Assembly: GCF_017355885.1 (NCBI RefSeq)
Contig: NZ_JAFEUU010000006.1
Coordinates: 248,001 to 312,000, forward strand
Direction: 5' to 3'
DNA length: 64,000 bases
From: Sabulicella rubraurantiaca
Lineage (GTDB): Bacteria; Pseudomonadota; Alphaproteobacteria; Acetobacterales; Acetobacteraceae
Part shown: piece by piece, positions 17,841-26,646 of the stretch
Position numbering within the stretch: the stretch's first letter is position 1
How the letters are laid out: every line of letters begins with the position of its first letter
Notes under the pieces: model-generated
What the model was told of the DNA's origin: nothing
The model's input: only the letters and a program-made list of their open reading frames with translations
The model's database searches: none
Translations under genes and position numbers: made by a program

Positions 17841-18797
17841 ATGAGCGACATCACGGTTCATGGTTCGGGGGGGGCGCAAGCCCCCTTCGACGCTTCCACA
17901 CTCCACGGCGCCTCCGAGGTGGGTGACTGGATCGCGCTGCTGAAGCCGCGCGTCCTCTCGCTAGTGGTGTACTCCGGGCTGATCGGCCTGCTGATCGCGC
18001 CCGGAAGCCTGCACCCGGTCCTGGCTGTCTCGGCCATCCTGTGCATCACCCTCGCGGCCGGCGCCGCCGGGGCGATCAACATGTGGTATGACCGCGACAT
18101 CGACGCGGTGATGAAGCGCACCCGCGCCCGCCCCATCCCTGCCGGTCGCATCGAGGCGGGCGCCGCGCTGGGTTATGGCGTGGTGCTGGCCGTGGGCTCC
18201 GTGGGGCTGATGGGACTGGCGACCAACTGGCTCGCCGCCGCCGTGCTGGCCGGGTCCATCCTGTTCTACGTCGTCATCTACACCATGTGGCTGAAGCGCC
18301 GGACGCCGCAGAACATCGTCATCGGCGGCGCGGCCGGCGCCTTCCCGCCGCTGATCGGCTGGGTCGCGGTGACGGGCTCGGTGGATGTGCTGCCGCTGGT
18401 GCTCTTCGCGATCGTCTTCATGTGGACGCCGCCGCATTTCTGGGCGCTCTCGCTCTGGGCGCATGAGGACTACAAGCGCGCGGGCGTTCCCATGCTGCCC
18501 GTCGTGTCCGGCGCGCGGGAAACCCGACGCCAAGTCGTGCTCTATACGGTGCTGCTGGTGCCGCTGACCCTGGTGCCCTGGATCATCGGCTTCTCCGGCC
18601 CCGCCTATGGCGTCGTCGCCGTGTTGCTCGGCGCGAATTTCCTGCGCCACGCCTGGGCGGTCTGGACCGACGAGCAGGACGCGGCGGGCGTCTCCCTCAC
18701 CGGCGACCGTCCGGCCAAGGCCTGCTTCCGCTTCAGCATCACCTACCTCTTCGCGCTGCTCGGCGCGCTGGCACTGGACCGGCTACTCCTCGCATGA
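17841..18797 (+). CDS. ctaB: Protohaem IX farnesyltransferase (haem O synthase)
   Basis: A 318-residue UbiA-superfamily membrane enzyme that adds a farnesyl group to haem b for haem a synthesis. The prenyl-diphosphate motifs NMWYDRDIDAVMKRT and WTPPHFWALSLWAHEDYKRA are present, within about nine hydrophobic helices. It starts 20 bases after coxA. Its stop overlaps the next tiny ORF (ATGA). Confidence 0.95.
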   Translation: MSDITVHGSGGAQAPFDASTLHGASEVGDWIALLKPRVLSLVVYSGLIGLLIAPGSLHPVLAVSAILCITLAAGAAGAINMWYDRDIDAVMKRTRARPIPAGRIEAGAALGYGVVLAVGSVGLMGLATNWLAAAVLAGSILFYVVIYTMWLKRRTPQNIVIGGAAGAFPPLIGWVAVTGSVDVLPLVLFAIVFMWTPPHFWALSLWAHEDYKRAGVPMLPVVSGARETRRQVVLYTVLLVPLTLVPWIIGFSGPAYGVVAVLLGANFLRHAWAVWTDEQDAAGVSLTGDRPAKACFRFSITYLFALLGALALDRLLLA

Positions 18798-18922
18798 CGC
18801 CGGAGGAGCAGCGGGAGTTCGACCGCCGTCGCCGGGCGCGGAACTGGGCCATCCTCGCCGCGTTGGCAGGGCTGGTGGTGCTATTTTACCTGATCGCCGT
18901 CGCGCGGCTGCTGCGCGACTGA
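18794..18922 (+). CDS. Small single-helix cytochrome oxidase cluster protein (CoxF-like)
   Basis: A 42-residue protein: a charged N-terminus (MTPEEQREFDRRRRARNW), then one transmembrane helix (AILAALAGLVVLFYLIAVARLL). The ATG overlaps the ctaB stop and the frame ends 11 bases before ctaG, so it is tightly coupled. Short one-helix proteins at this spot occur in many alphaproteobacterial oxidase operons and are annotated CoxF-like or as small oxidase proteins. Function is probably in assembly, inferred from position. It is easily missed by gene callers. Confidence 0.75.
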   Translation: MTPEEQREFDRRRRARNWAILAALAGLVVLFYLIAVARLLRD

Positions 18923-18933
18923 GGAGATGCGGC

Positions 18934-19545
18934 ATGCCGCAGCGTCTTGATCGCCAGGCCCTCGCCAAGCGGAACCGCCGCATGCTCGGCGGCGCCTTCG
19001 GCGTCGTCTTCGGTATGGTCGGGCTCGCCTATGCCTCGGTGCCGCTCTACGACCTGTTCTGCAAGGTCACGGGCTATGGCGGCACCCCGATGCTTGGCCA
19101 GGCAGCGCCCGGCGCCGCCAGCGAGGCCGAGGTGACCGTGCGCTTCAACGCCGCCACCCAGCCCGGCCTGCCCTGGCGCTTCGCCGCGCAGCAGCCCGCC
19201 ATCCGGGTCCGACTGGGAGAGGAGGCACTCGCTTTCTACACCGCGCGCAACACCGCCGAAGCCCCGGCCACGGGCATCAGCACCTACAACGTGACGCCCG
19301 AGGTGGTGGGCCGCTACTTCCACAAGGTCGCCTGCTTCTGCTTCGAGGAGCAGACCCTGACCCCCGGCCAGTCGGTGGACATGCCCATCGCCTTCTGGGT
19401 GGACCCCCGCATCGCGGAGGATCCGGTGACGCGCGACATCCGCACCATCACCGTGTCCTACACCTTCTTCCGCTCGCTGAACGACGCGGAGCGGAGCGGC
19501 GCCCTGGCCAACGCGGGCGCGCATGTGGGGCGCGCGACGCGGTAG
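18934..19545 (+). CDS. ctaG: Cytochrome c oxidase assembly protein CtaG (Cox11)
   Basis: A 203-residue copper chaperone that delivers copper to CuB of subunit I. One N-terminal helix (MLGGAFGVVFGMVGLAYASVPLY) anchors a periplasmic immunoglobulin-like domain. The copper motif KVACFCFEEQTL is intact, as is the conserved VPLYDLFCKVTGYGG Cys. GAGGAG lies seven bases before the ATG. It ends just six bases from the convergent carboxypeptidase stop. Confidence 0.95.
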   Translation: MPQRLDRQALAKRNRRMLGGAFGVVFGMVGLAYASVPLYDLFCKVTGYGGTPMLGQAAPGAASEAEVTVRFNAATQPGLPWRFAAQQPAIRVRLGEEALAFYTARNTAEAPATGISTYNVTPEVVGRYFHKVACFCFEEQTLTPGQSVDMPIAFWVDPRIAEDPVTRDIRTITVSYTFFRSLNDAERSGALANAGAHVGRATR

Positions 19546-19551
19546 CTTGCC

Positions 19552-21030
19552 CTACTCCGCCAAGTAGCGGGCAGAGAGATGCGCGGTGAAGTCCGACGTG
19601 TCCAGCGGCTTGCCCGTCGCGGCGCGCAGGAGGTCCTGGAAGCCGAGCAGCGAGGCGCGTCCATGGACCTCGCGCCGCAGCCAGCTCAGCAGCGGCGAAA
19701 GGTCGCCCCGCTCCATCGCGGCGTCGAGTTCCGGCTCGGCCTGCCGCGCCGCCTTCATGAGCTGCGCCGCCGCCATCGCACCCAGCGTGTAGGAGGGGAA
19801 ATAGCCGAAGGCGCCGTCATGCCAGTGGATGTCCTGCAGGCAGCCGCGTGCGTCGTCCGGCGGTGTGATGCCCAGGAGACCGCGCAGCCCTTCGGACCAT
19901 GCGCCGGGAAGGTCGGCCGCCTCCAGCCGCCCCTCGATCATCGCGCGCTCGAGGCGGAAGCGCAGGATGACGTGGGCGGGGTAGGTCATCTCGTCCGCAT
20001 CCACGCGGATGAAGCCGCGCTCGACCCGCCGCCAGTTCCGCGCAAGGTTGCCCGCCTCCAGCGAGGGGTCGTCGCCGAAGGCTGCGCGCATCTCGCCGGA
20101 CAGGAAGCGCAGGAAGGGATCGGAGCGGCAGGCTTGCATTTCCACGATCAGCGACTGCGACTCATGCGCCGCCATGCCCGCCGCCTCGCCTACGGGCTGG
20201 CGCGCGAAGCTGGCGGGCAGGCCGCGCTCATACAGGGCATGGCCCGTCTCATGCAGGACGCCGAGGATCGCCTTGGCCGGATCCACCTCGCTGTAGAAGG
20301 TGGTGATGCGGACATCGGTGGGGGTGCCGCCGCAGAACGGGTGCAGGCTTTCGTCGAGGCGGGAATGGGCTTCCTCCAGCCCCAGACGGAGGGACAAGCT
20401 GCGGCAAAGCTCGCGCTGCGCCGCTGTCGGGAAGGGGCCCCGCAGCGGCAGGGGATCGCCATGCCGCGCCTGGATGGCTTCCGCGCGCGGAAGAGCCTCG
20501 ACCAGCCAAGCCGCATAGGCCTCGAAGACCGGCTCGACCTCCGCTGCGGTCACGCCGCGCTGGAAGGAATCCATCAGCGCGTCATAGGGCGACAAGCCGG
20601 TGCGGACCGCCAGTGCCTGCGCCGTCTCGCGCTGGAGGCGCAGCACCTCTTCCAGGAAGGGGCGGACGGCGGAGAAGTCGCTGCGCGCCTTGGCCTCGCG
20701 CCACACCTTCTCGCAGGCGGAATTGGCGCGGGCCGTCGCCTCCACCAGCTCGACCGGCAGGGCGGTGGCGCGAAGATGGGTCCGGCGCATCAGCGCAAGG
20801 TTGGCCTCGTGCCACTCGCCCTCTGCCGTGGCCTCGGCAAGGTCGTCCTCCACGCGCCGGTCGGTCAGCATCTCGTGCGACAGCCCGGCCAGGGTGGCGA
20901 GCTGCTCGCCCCGCGCCGCGCCGCCGCCGAGCGGCATCACCGCACTGGCATCCCAATGGAGCATGGAAGCGGCCTCGCCCAGCGCGGCGATGCGGGAGAA
21001 ACGGGAGAGAAGGCGGTCATAGGCAGTCAT
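19552..21030 (-). CDS. M32-family metallocarboxypeptidase
   Basis: A 492-residue zinc carboxypeptidase of the Taq type, full length for family M32. The zinc site is HETGHALYERGL (HExxH), with the third ligand in the downstream MAAHESQSLIVEMQ. Other family motifs are DVRITTFY and YPAHVILRF. It is cytoplasmic, with no signal peptide. It removes C-terminal residues from peptides with broad specificity. The start overlaps the SURF1 stop, so it is probably cotranscribed with coxC and surf1, though no functional link is known. Confidence 0.93.
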   Translation of the reverse strand: MTAYDRLLSRFSRIAALGEAASMLHWDASAVMPLGGGAARGEQLATLAGLSHEMLTDRRVEDDLAEATAEGEWHEANLALMRRTHLRATALPVELVEATARANSACEKVWREAKARSDFSAVRPFLEEVLRLQRETAQALAVRTGLSPYDALMDSFQRGVTAAEVEPVFEAYAAWLVEALPRAEAIQARHGDPLPLRGPFPTAAQRELCRSLSLRLGLEEAHSRLDESLHPFCGGTPTDVRITTFYSEVDPAKAILGVLHETGHALYERGLPASFARQPVGEAAGMAAHESQSLIVEMQACRSDPFLRFLSGEMRAAFGDDPSLEAGNLARNWRRVERGFIRVDADEMTYPAHVILRFRLERAMIEGRLEAADLPGAWSEGLRGLLGITPPDDARGCLQDIHWHDGAFGYFPSYTLGAMAAAQLMKAARQAEPELDAAMERGDLSPLLSWLRREVHGRASLLGFQDLLRAATGKPLDTSDFTAHLSARYLAE

Positions 21031-21776
21031 GCGGGTTCCCGGAGGCGGCGATGGGCCCAGAGGCCGAAGATGACGACCCAGCCGATGGCGAGGCCGAACC
21101 AGGTGATGGCGTAGCCCAGATGCGGATTGCTCGGGCTGGGGAAGCCGGTGGCGGGGTCGGGCAGGGTGGCCCGGGCCGGGGCCGGCGCCGCGCCGAAGCC
21201 TGATGGCGCTGTCGCCGGGCCCGGCTCCACCACCACGAGCGCATAAGCCGGCGCATCGGGGGCGCCGAGCGCCCCGGCGATGGCAACGGGGCCGAAATGG
21301 AGAAAGCGTCGCTCACCCGGGTCGTCGCGCGGCGTGAACAAGCCGCGCCGCTCGCCGAAGCGGGCATAGCCGCTGACCGTCACGACACCCTCGGGCCGCT
21401 CAACCCGCCCGCCCTCGAAGGGCGCCCAGCCACGATTGACCAGCAGCGGCGGTGCGCCCTGGCGGTCGAGAATGGCGAGGAGTGAGCCGCCCAACAGGGA
21501 GCCACGCACCTCCAGCCCCAGGAAGGCCTCGGCGCCGGGGCGGAAGCGCCCGGTGGCCCTGATGTGGGCGAAGGGCTCGGGCCGGGCGGGCGCCTCGATG
21601 GGCGGGCGAGACTGGCGCTCCGCCAGCTCCTCCAACAGTGCCGTTTTCCAGCCCAGGCGCTGCATCTGCCACGTGCCGAGACCCAGCAGCAGGGCCAGCA
21701 CCGGAATGGCGAAGAAGGAAGGGAGGATCAGCGCCCGCCACGGGCGGCCCCCGCGCGCGGGACCGTGTTGGCTCAT
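21027..21776 (-). CDS. SURF1-family cytochrome oxidase assembly protein
   Basis: A 249-residue protein with two transmembrane helices, one at about 15-35 (ILPSFFAIPVLALLLGLGTWQMQRLGWK) and one near the C-terminus (YAITWFGLAIGWVVIFGLWAHRR), flanking a periplasmic domain. LVNRGWAPFEG, the GTWQ start and the PNPHLGYAITWFGLA pattern are SURF1 signatures. It assists insertion of haem a into subunit I. It lies between coxC and the M32 gene on the minus strand. Confidence 0.92.
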   Translation of the reverse strand: MSQHGPARGGRPWRALILPSFFAIPVLALLLGLGTWQMQRLGWKTALLEELAERQSRPPIEAPARPEPFAHIRATGRFRPGAEAFLGLEVRGSLLGGSLLAILDRQGAPPLLVNRGWAPFEGGRVERPEGVVTVSGYARFGERRGLFTPRDDPGERRFLHFGPVAIAGALGAPDAPAYALVVVEPGPATAPSGFGAAPAPARATLPDPATGFPSPSNPHLGYAITWFGLAIGWVVIFGLWAHRRLREPA

Positions 21777-21815
21777 CGGCCTGACCTTATCGAAAACGGG
21801 CCGCTTGGCGGCCGG

Positions 21816-21846
21816 CGCGCGGCCTGGAAGCTTTCCAAGCCGCGCG
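21816..21846 (-). terminator. Hairpin between coxC and SURF1 genes
   Basis: Inverted arms CGCGCGGCCTGGAA and TTCCAAGCCGCGCG (14 bp, one mismatch) around a 3-base loop lie in the 130-base gap after coxC. There is no T-run, so it may instead be a processing or stability element that lowers SURF1 expression. Confidence 0.4.
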
Positions 21847-21906
21847 ACATGTCTGAGGCGCGAAAGCCAAGGCGGCGGAGCCGCCGCCCGGCGCCTGCGG
21901 GCAAGA

Positions 21907-22746
21907 TCAGTGGTGAGCGATCTCGCCCACGCCCCACCAGTAGATGGCGACGAAGAGGAAGAGCCACACCACGTCCACGAAGTGCCAGTACCAAGCCGCC
22001 GCCTCGAAGCCGAAATGGCGCTCCGCCGAGAAGCCGCCGCGGATGGCGCGAATCAGGCAGACCGTCAGGAAGATGGTGCCGACGATCACGTGGAAGCCGT
22101 GGAAGCCGGTGGCAAGGAAGAAGGTCGAGGGATAGACGCCGCCGCCGCTGAAGGCGAAGGGCGCAGACGCGTATTCCCAGGCCTGGAGCAGGGTGAAGGT
22201 GACGCCCAGCACGACGGTGAGCGCCAGACCCGTAACCAGCCCCTTGCGGTCATTGTGCAGCAGCGCGTGGTGCGCCCAGGTGACCGTGCAGCCCGAGAGC
22301 AGCAGGATCATCGTGTTGAGGAAGGGCAGGTGGAACGGGTCGAAGGTGTGGATGCCCTGGGGCGGCCAGATCGCCGTCGCCGCACCCGAGACGTGCTCCG
22401 GATACAGGGCGAAGTGGAAATAGGCCCAGAAGAACGCCACGAAGAACATCACCTCGGAGGCGATGAATAGGATCATGCCGTAGCGCAGGCCGATGCGGAC
22501 CACCGGGGTGTGCAGCCCGGGGGTGCGGCTTTCCCGCAGCACGTCGCGCCACCAGGCGGCCATGCAGCTCAGCACCGCCAGCGCGCCGAGGATGACGAGC
22601 CACAGCCCGCCGCCATGCGCCCAGACGATCAGGCCGGAAACCAGCGCGCCGCCCGCGAAGGCGGAGAGCAGCGGCCAGGGCGAGGGGTCCACCAGATGGT
22701 AGGGGTGCTTGTAGGGAGTGGGTCCCTCAGAGGCGGTGTTGGCCAT
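21907..22746 (-). CDS. coxC: Cytochrome c oxidase subunit III
   Basis: A 279-residue, seven-helix subunit. Motifs: KHPYHLVDPSPWPLL at the N-terminus, FIASEVMFFVAFFWAYFH with the conserved Glu, GFHGFHVIVGTIFL and FEAAAWYWHFVDVVWLFLF. It stabilises the proton-uptake path of subunit I. It lies on the strand opposite coxBA-ctaB-ctaG, facing them across the M32 and SURF1 genes. It is 90 bases downstream of the sensor kinase gene. Confidence 0.97.
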   Translation of the reverse strand: MANTASEGPTPYKHPYHLVDPSPWPLLSAFAGGALVSGLIVWAHGGGLWLVILGALAVLSCMAAWWRDVLRESRTPGLHTPVVRIGLRYGMILFIASEVMFFVAFFWAYFHFALYPEHVSGAATAIWPPQGIHTFDPFHLPFLNTMILLLSGCTVTWAHHALLHNDRKGLVTGLALTVVLGVTFTLLQAWEYASAPFAFSGGGVYPSTFFLATGFHGFHVIVGTIFLTVCLIRAIRGGFSAERHFGFEAAAWYWHFVDVVWLFLFVAIYWWGVGEIAHH

Positions 22747-22836
22747 CACGCGTCCTGGTCGTTGTGAATCAGGCGCGACGAAAGGCGCCCGGAGATGGGC
22801 GCACAATCGCCGCGAACGGGCGGAAGATCAAGGTGC

Positions 22837-24192
22837 TCAGACCGGCAGGCGGATGCGGGCCCGCAGGCCGCGCATCGGGCTTTCCTCCAGCAGGATCTCG
22901 CCGCCATGCGCCCGGACGATGTCGCGCGCGATGGCGAGGCCAAGCCCGGTTCCGGTGGCGGAGCCCGAGGCGAAGGGGCGGAAGGCCTCGTTGCGCTGGG
23001 CGGCAGGGATGCCGGGGCCGTCATCGTCCACCGTGATCTCGGCCCAGGCGCGCCCGGCCTCCCGCGCCTCGGACACGGCGACGGCGATCCGTTCGGCGTG
23101 ACGGCGCGCATTGTCGAGGAGATTGCCCAGGGCACGCTTCAGCGCGTCGCCCCGCAGGCGCAGCGACAGGTGCTCCGGCGCCTGGACCTCCACCTGGGCG
23201 CCGGCGCGACGGGCCTTCTCCGCCACCTCGGCCACCAATGTGGACAGGTTGGTGTCGCGCGCCTGCTCCGTTCCCTCGCCGCGGGCGAAGGCGAGGTAGG
23301 TTTCCACCAGCCTCTCCATCTCCTCCACGTCCTCGGATAGAGCCGCGAGGTCCTCCTCAGTCTGCGGATCGGGGGGCAGCATGGCCAGGGTCAGCCGCAT
23401 GCGGGTCAGGGGCGTGCGGAGGTCGTGCGAGATGCCGGCCAGCATCTCCGTTCGCTGGGACACGAAGCGCAGGATGCGTTCCTGCATGTGGTTGAAGGCC
23501 AGCGCCGCTTGCCGCACCTCGCGCGCGCCCTCCGGCTTGATCGGTCCGCTTTCCCGCCCCAGGCCGAAATCCTCGGCGGCGGTGGCGAGACGGCGGATGG
23601 CGCGCACCTGGTTCTTCAGGAACAGCACCGCCACCGCCCCGGCGAGCAGGGCGGAGCCGACGAGCCAGATCACGAAGACGTAGAGGGTGGTGGAAAGGAG
23701 GCGCTTGCGCGGCGCTTCCACCGACAGCAGCCCCGTGGGCAGGCCGACGCGGATGACGATGCTCTGCGGGTCGCTGTGCCAATCGGCGTCGAAGGGATGG
23801 GGCATCTGCTCGCGCAGCGCCTGGTCCAGGTCGCGCTCCAGGGGCAGGAAGGACATCCAGGGGGCGCGCTGGGCCGGGCCAGCGAATTCGCGCCCCGGCT
23901 CCCAGGACAGGGCAAGGCCGAGGCGGAAATTCCCCTCGCGCAGGATCAGCGGGTGCGACTCATCCGGCATCTGGGTCAGCAGCTCCGCCACATAGGACAC
24001 GTCGCCCGCCAGGGCGCCGGCGAGGCGGCGGGAGATGACGTCGAGATGCCCGCCGTAGAAGAGCTGCAACGCCACGCCTTGCAGGATCACCATGGGCAGC
24101 AGCAGGATCAGCAGGGTGCGCGCAAAGAGGCCGCGCGGCAGCAGGGCGCCGAGCGGGCGCAGCACGCGCTTGTCCGGGCGGAGCGGCGTCAC
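22837..24192 (-). CDS. EnvZ-type sensor histidine kinase
   Basis: A 451-residue inner-membrane kinase. Two transmembrane helices (about 27-47 and 165-190) enclose a periplasmic domain of about 115 residues. HAMP, HisKA and ATPase domains follow: phospho-acceptor GISHDLRTPLTRMRL, N-box LGNLLDNARRHAE, G1 VDDDGPGIP and G2 GTGLGLAIARDIV. The GTG start overlaps the response-regulator stop, so it pairs with that protein. The signal is unknown; the neighbouring oxidase genes suggest, but do not show, a respiratory role. Confidence 0.92.
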   Translation of the reverse strand: MTPLRPDKRVLRPLGALLPRGLFARTLLILLLPMVILQGVALQLFYGGHLDVISRRLAGALAGDVSYVAELLTQMPDESHPLILREGNFRLGLALSWEPGREFAGPAQRAPWMSFLPLERDLDQALREQMPHPFDADWHSDPQSIVIRVGLPTGLLSVEAPRKRLLSTTLYVFVIWLVGSALLAGAVAVLFLKNQVRAIRRLATAAEDFGLGRESGPIKPEGAREVRQAALAFNHMQERILRFVSQRTEMLAGISHDLRTPLTRMRLTLAMLPPDPQTEEDLAALSEDVEEMERLVETYLAFARGEGTEQARDTNLSTLVAEVAEKARRAGAQVEVQAPEHLSLRLRGDALKRALGNLLDNARRHAERIAVAVSEAREAGRAWAEITVDDDGPGIPAAQRNEAFRPFASGSATGTGLGLAIARDIVRAHGGEILLEESPMRGLRARIRLPV

Positions 24193-24893
24193 GGTCCCGG
24201 GCGCAGCACGTAGCCGCGGTGGCGGATGGTGTGGAGGAAGCGCGGCTCGCGCGGGTCGGCCTCGATCTTGCGGCGCAGCCGCGTCACCTGCACGTCCACC
24301 GAGCGTTCGCCCGCATCCGGCGTGCCGATAGCGGCGGCAATCTCCTCGCGCGACAGCACCTCCCCGGCACGGGCGGCGAGGGCGGCGAGCAGGGCAGCCT
24401 CGCCGCCGGTCAGGCGCGACGTCCCCTCCGGCCCGCGCAGCTCGGAGCGGTCTGGGTCGAACCAGCGCTCGCCGAGCTGGATCGGGCCGGACGGGGCGGG
24501 GGGCGGCGGGGCGTGGGGGGCCGAGCGGCGCAGGATGGTGCGGATGCGCAGCGCCAGCTCGCGCGGATCAAAGGGTTTCGCGAGGTAGTCGTCGGCGCCG
24601 TGCTCGAACCCCGCGACGCGGTCATCCGGGTCGCCGCGGGCGGTGAGCATGAGGATGGGTGTCTCCATCCCCTGGCGGCGCAGCGCCTCCGCCAATTCCA
24701 GGCCGGACTCGCCGGGCATCATCACGTCGAGGACCAGGAGGTCGAAGGCCATGGCAGCCAGCGCCGCGCGCGCTTCCGCCGCGTCGGCCGCGACGGCGAC
24801 GTTGTGCCCCTGCTCGGCCAGGAAGCGCTGGAGCAAGGAGCGCAGCCGTGCGTCGTCATCGACTACGAGGAGGTCGGCACCGGAATCGGGCAT
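24189..24893 (-). CDS. OmpR/PetR-like response regulator
   Basis: A 234-residue regulator. The receiver domain has acidic VDDDAR, the phospho-Asp in LLVLDVMMPGESG and the Lys of DDYLAKPFDPREL. The winged-helix effector has VDVQVTRLRRKIEADPREPRFLHTIRHRGYVL. A proline-rich linker joins them. It is preceded by a MarR-family gene three bases away, the arrangement of Rhodobacter petPR. Here a kinase follows directly, giving a three-gene regulatory operon. Confidence 0.92.
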   Translation of the reverse strand: MPDSGADLLVVDDDARLRSLLQRFLAEQGHNVAVAADAAEARAALAAMAFDLLVLDVMMPGESGLELAEALRRQGMETPILMLTARGDPDDRVAGFEHGADDYLAKPFDPRELALRIRTILRRSAPHAPPPPAPSGPIQLGERWFDPDRSELRGPEGTSRLTGGEAALLAALAARAGEVLSREEIAAAIGTPDAGERSVDVQVTRLRRKIEADPREPRFLHTIRHRGYVLRPGP

Positions 24894-24896
24894 GGC

Positions 24897-25448
24897 TCAG
24901 GCGCTCCGGAGGAAGGCGGGGCGGGCGCGGCCCGATTGCCGCTCCAGCCCCTCGAACTGGGCCCGGGCCTCGGGGCCCATCAGGCCGCGCATCACCTGAC
25001 GGAAGCCTTCCACCGCCTGCGGCCCGGCCTCGCGATAGGCGCGCAGCACCCATTCGCGCTGTGCCTCGAATAATTGCCGTTCCAGCGCCTCGCCGGTGGC
25101 AGTGAGGTGGAGCAGGCGCTGGCGCTTATCCGTCAGCCCAGGGGACTGCCGCACATAGCCCTGCTCGATCAGGGGCTGGAGCACGCGGCCCAGCGACTGC
25201 TTGGTGATGGCGAGGATGGCGAGCAAATCGCCCACCTTGATGCCAGGGGCGCGGCCGACGAAGTGGATCACGCGGTGATGCGCCCGGCCCATGCCCAGCC
25301 CGTCCAGGATCCGGTCCGCCCCGGCGGTGAAGTCGCGATAGCCGAAATACAGCAGGTCCTGGGCGAGGCGCAGCTCCTCCTCGCGTAGGAAAAGGAGGTT
25401 CCGGCCGGCGGGCGGCGGGCTGGCGGGGCGTTCCGGCATGGCTGGCAT
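24897..25448 (-). CDS. MarR-family regulator (PetP-like)
   Basis: A MarR-type winged-helix protein of about 183 residues: the helix RDFTAGADRILDGLGMGRAHHRVIHFVGR, the recognition region AITKQSLGRVLQPLIEQGYVRQ and the wing TDKRQRLLHLTATG. It resembles PetP, whose gene precedes the response-regulator gene petR in Rhodobacter. The ATG used follows AAAGGA. An ATG 30 bases upstream gives a longer form with a weaker site. A 10-bp palindrome CTTCTAGAAG (25492-25501) upstream is a candidate operator. Confidence 0.82.
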   Translation of the reverse strand: MPAMPERPASPPPAGRNLLFLREEELRLAQDLLYFGYRDFTAGADRILDGLGMGRAHHRVIHFVGRAPGIKVGDLLAILAITKQSLGRVLQPLIEQGYVRQSPGLTDKRQRLLHLTATGEALERQLFEAQREWVLRAYREAGPQAVEGFRQVMRGLMGPEARAQFEGLERQSGRARPAFLRSA

Positions 25449-25590
25449 GCGTCCTTTTTCGGTCAGCAAGATTGACACATTTTTTGCGGACCTTCTAGAA
25501 GCGAAGCATAGAACGAACGATTGATGCGCGAAAGGCCCGGTTGGCGTTCTATTCGGGTCGGCACAGGGCCGGTCCGGGCAAGGAGGATGG

Positions 25591-26469
25591 ATGGTGGCCC
25601 TGGTTCCCTATGACGACCGTGATGGGTTCATTTGGTGGAATGGCGAGATGCGCCCGTGGCGCGACGCCAATCTGCATGTCCTGAGCCATGGTCTGCACTA
25701 TGCCTCGGCCGTGTTCGAGGGCGAGCGCTGCTACGATGGCCGCATCTTCAAGCTGCGCGAGCACACGGACCGGCTGCTCAACTCGGCCCGCATCCTGGGC
25801 TTCGAACTGCCCTATTCGGCCGACGAGATCGACGCCGCCTGCGACGCGACGCTCAAGGCCAACAACCTGACCAATGCCTATGTGCGCCCCATCGCCTGGC
25901 GCGGCTCGGGCGAGATGGGGGTGGCGGCGCAGCAGGCGGGGGTGAACGTCGCCATCGCCGTGTGGGAATGGGGCGCGTATTTCGGCGTCGAGCAGCGCAT
26001 GAAGGGGATCAACCTGGCCTGGGCGAAGTGGCGCCGGCCGGACCCCGCCACCGCCCCCACCGCCAGCAAGGCGGCCGGCCTCTACATGATCGGCACGCTG
26101 AGCAAGCACGCCGCGATGGATGAAGGCGCGGACGACGCGATGATGCTGGACTACAAGGGCGACGTGGCCGAGGCGACGGGCGCCAACGCCTTCTTCGTCT
26201 TCGACGGCGAGCTGCACACTCCGACCCCCACCTGCTTCCTGGACGGCATCACCCGCCGCACGGTGATGGGGCTGGCGAAGAAGCGCCAGATGAAGGTGGT
26301 GGAGCGGGTGATCAAGCCCGAGGAACTGCCCCGTGCCACCGAGGCCTTCGTGGCCGGCACGGCGGCGGAGGTGACGCCGATCCGCCGCATCGGCGAGCAG
26401 GACTTCACCCCCGGCCAGATCACCGAAACGCTGATGCGCGACTACGAGGCCGCCACCCGCGCCAAGTAA
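25591..26469 (+). CDS. ilvE: Branched-chain amino acid aminotransferase
   Basis: A 292-residue class IV PLP aminotransferase interconverting leucine, isoleucine and valine with their keto acids. Motifs: LSHGLHYASAVFEGERCY, YVRPIAWRG, the Schiff-base Lys in TASKAAGLYMIGTLSKHAA, and the C-terminal DGITRRTVMGLA with TEAFVAGTAAEVTPIRRI. AGGAGG precedes the ATG by four bases. It is divergent from the MarR gene and convergent with fabG, with a long hairpin between. Confidence 0.95.
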   Translation: MVALVPYDDRDGFIWWNGEMRPWRDANLHVLSHGLHYASAVFEGERCYDGRIFKLREHTDRLLNSARILGFELPYSADEIDAACDATLKANNLTNAYVRPIAWRGSGEMGVAAQQAGVNVAIAVWEWGAYFGVEQRMKGINLAWAKWRRPDPATAPTASKAAGLYMIGTLSKHAAMDEGADDAMMLDYKGDVAEATGANAFFVFDGELHTPTPTCFLDGITRRTVMGLAKKRQMKVVERVIKPEELPRATEAFVAGTAAEVTPIRRIGEQDFTPGQITETLMRDYEAATRAK

Positions 26470-26592
26470 GCGCAAAGGAGGCGCGCCCCGCCGAATCAGG
26501 GATGCGCTCCCAACCCGAAAGCCCCGATCGGCCTCGCGGCTTTGCCGCGGCAACGGGGAAGAACTTGAAGAACTGGTGCCCCTTCAACGGGG

Positions 26593-26645
26593 CCCCGCCG
26601 AGGTTTTCCGCTGCAGCAAAGCGAAGGCGGAAAACTTCGGCGGGG
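26593..26645. terminator. Long bidirectional hairpin between ilvE and fabG
   Basis: Arms CCCCGCCGAGGTTTTCCGC and GCGGAAAACTTCGGCGGGG pair over 19 bp with one mismatch around a 15-base loop, ending one base before the fabG stop. Another hairpin (about 26535-26552, CGCGGC-TTT-GCCGCG) lies upstream. Placement between convergent genes suggests a two-way terminator. A dispersed REP-like repeat is the alternative. Confidence 0.6.
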
Positions 26646-26646
26646 A

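Noticed and set aside
25505-25520. CGAACGAACG near the MarR/ilvE intergenic region as an SOS-type repeat
   Set aside because: The two GAAC copies are adjacent, not separated by seven bases, so it does not fit the LexA motif.
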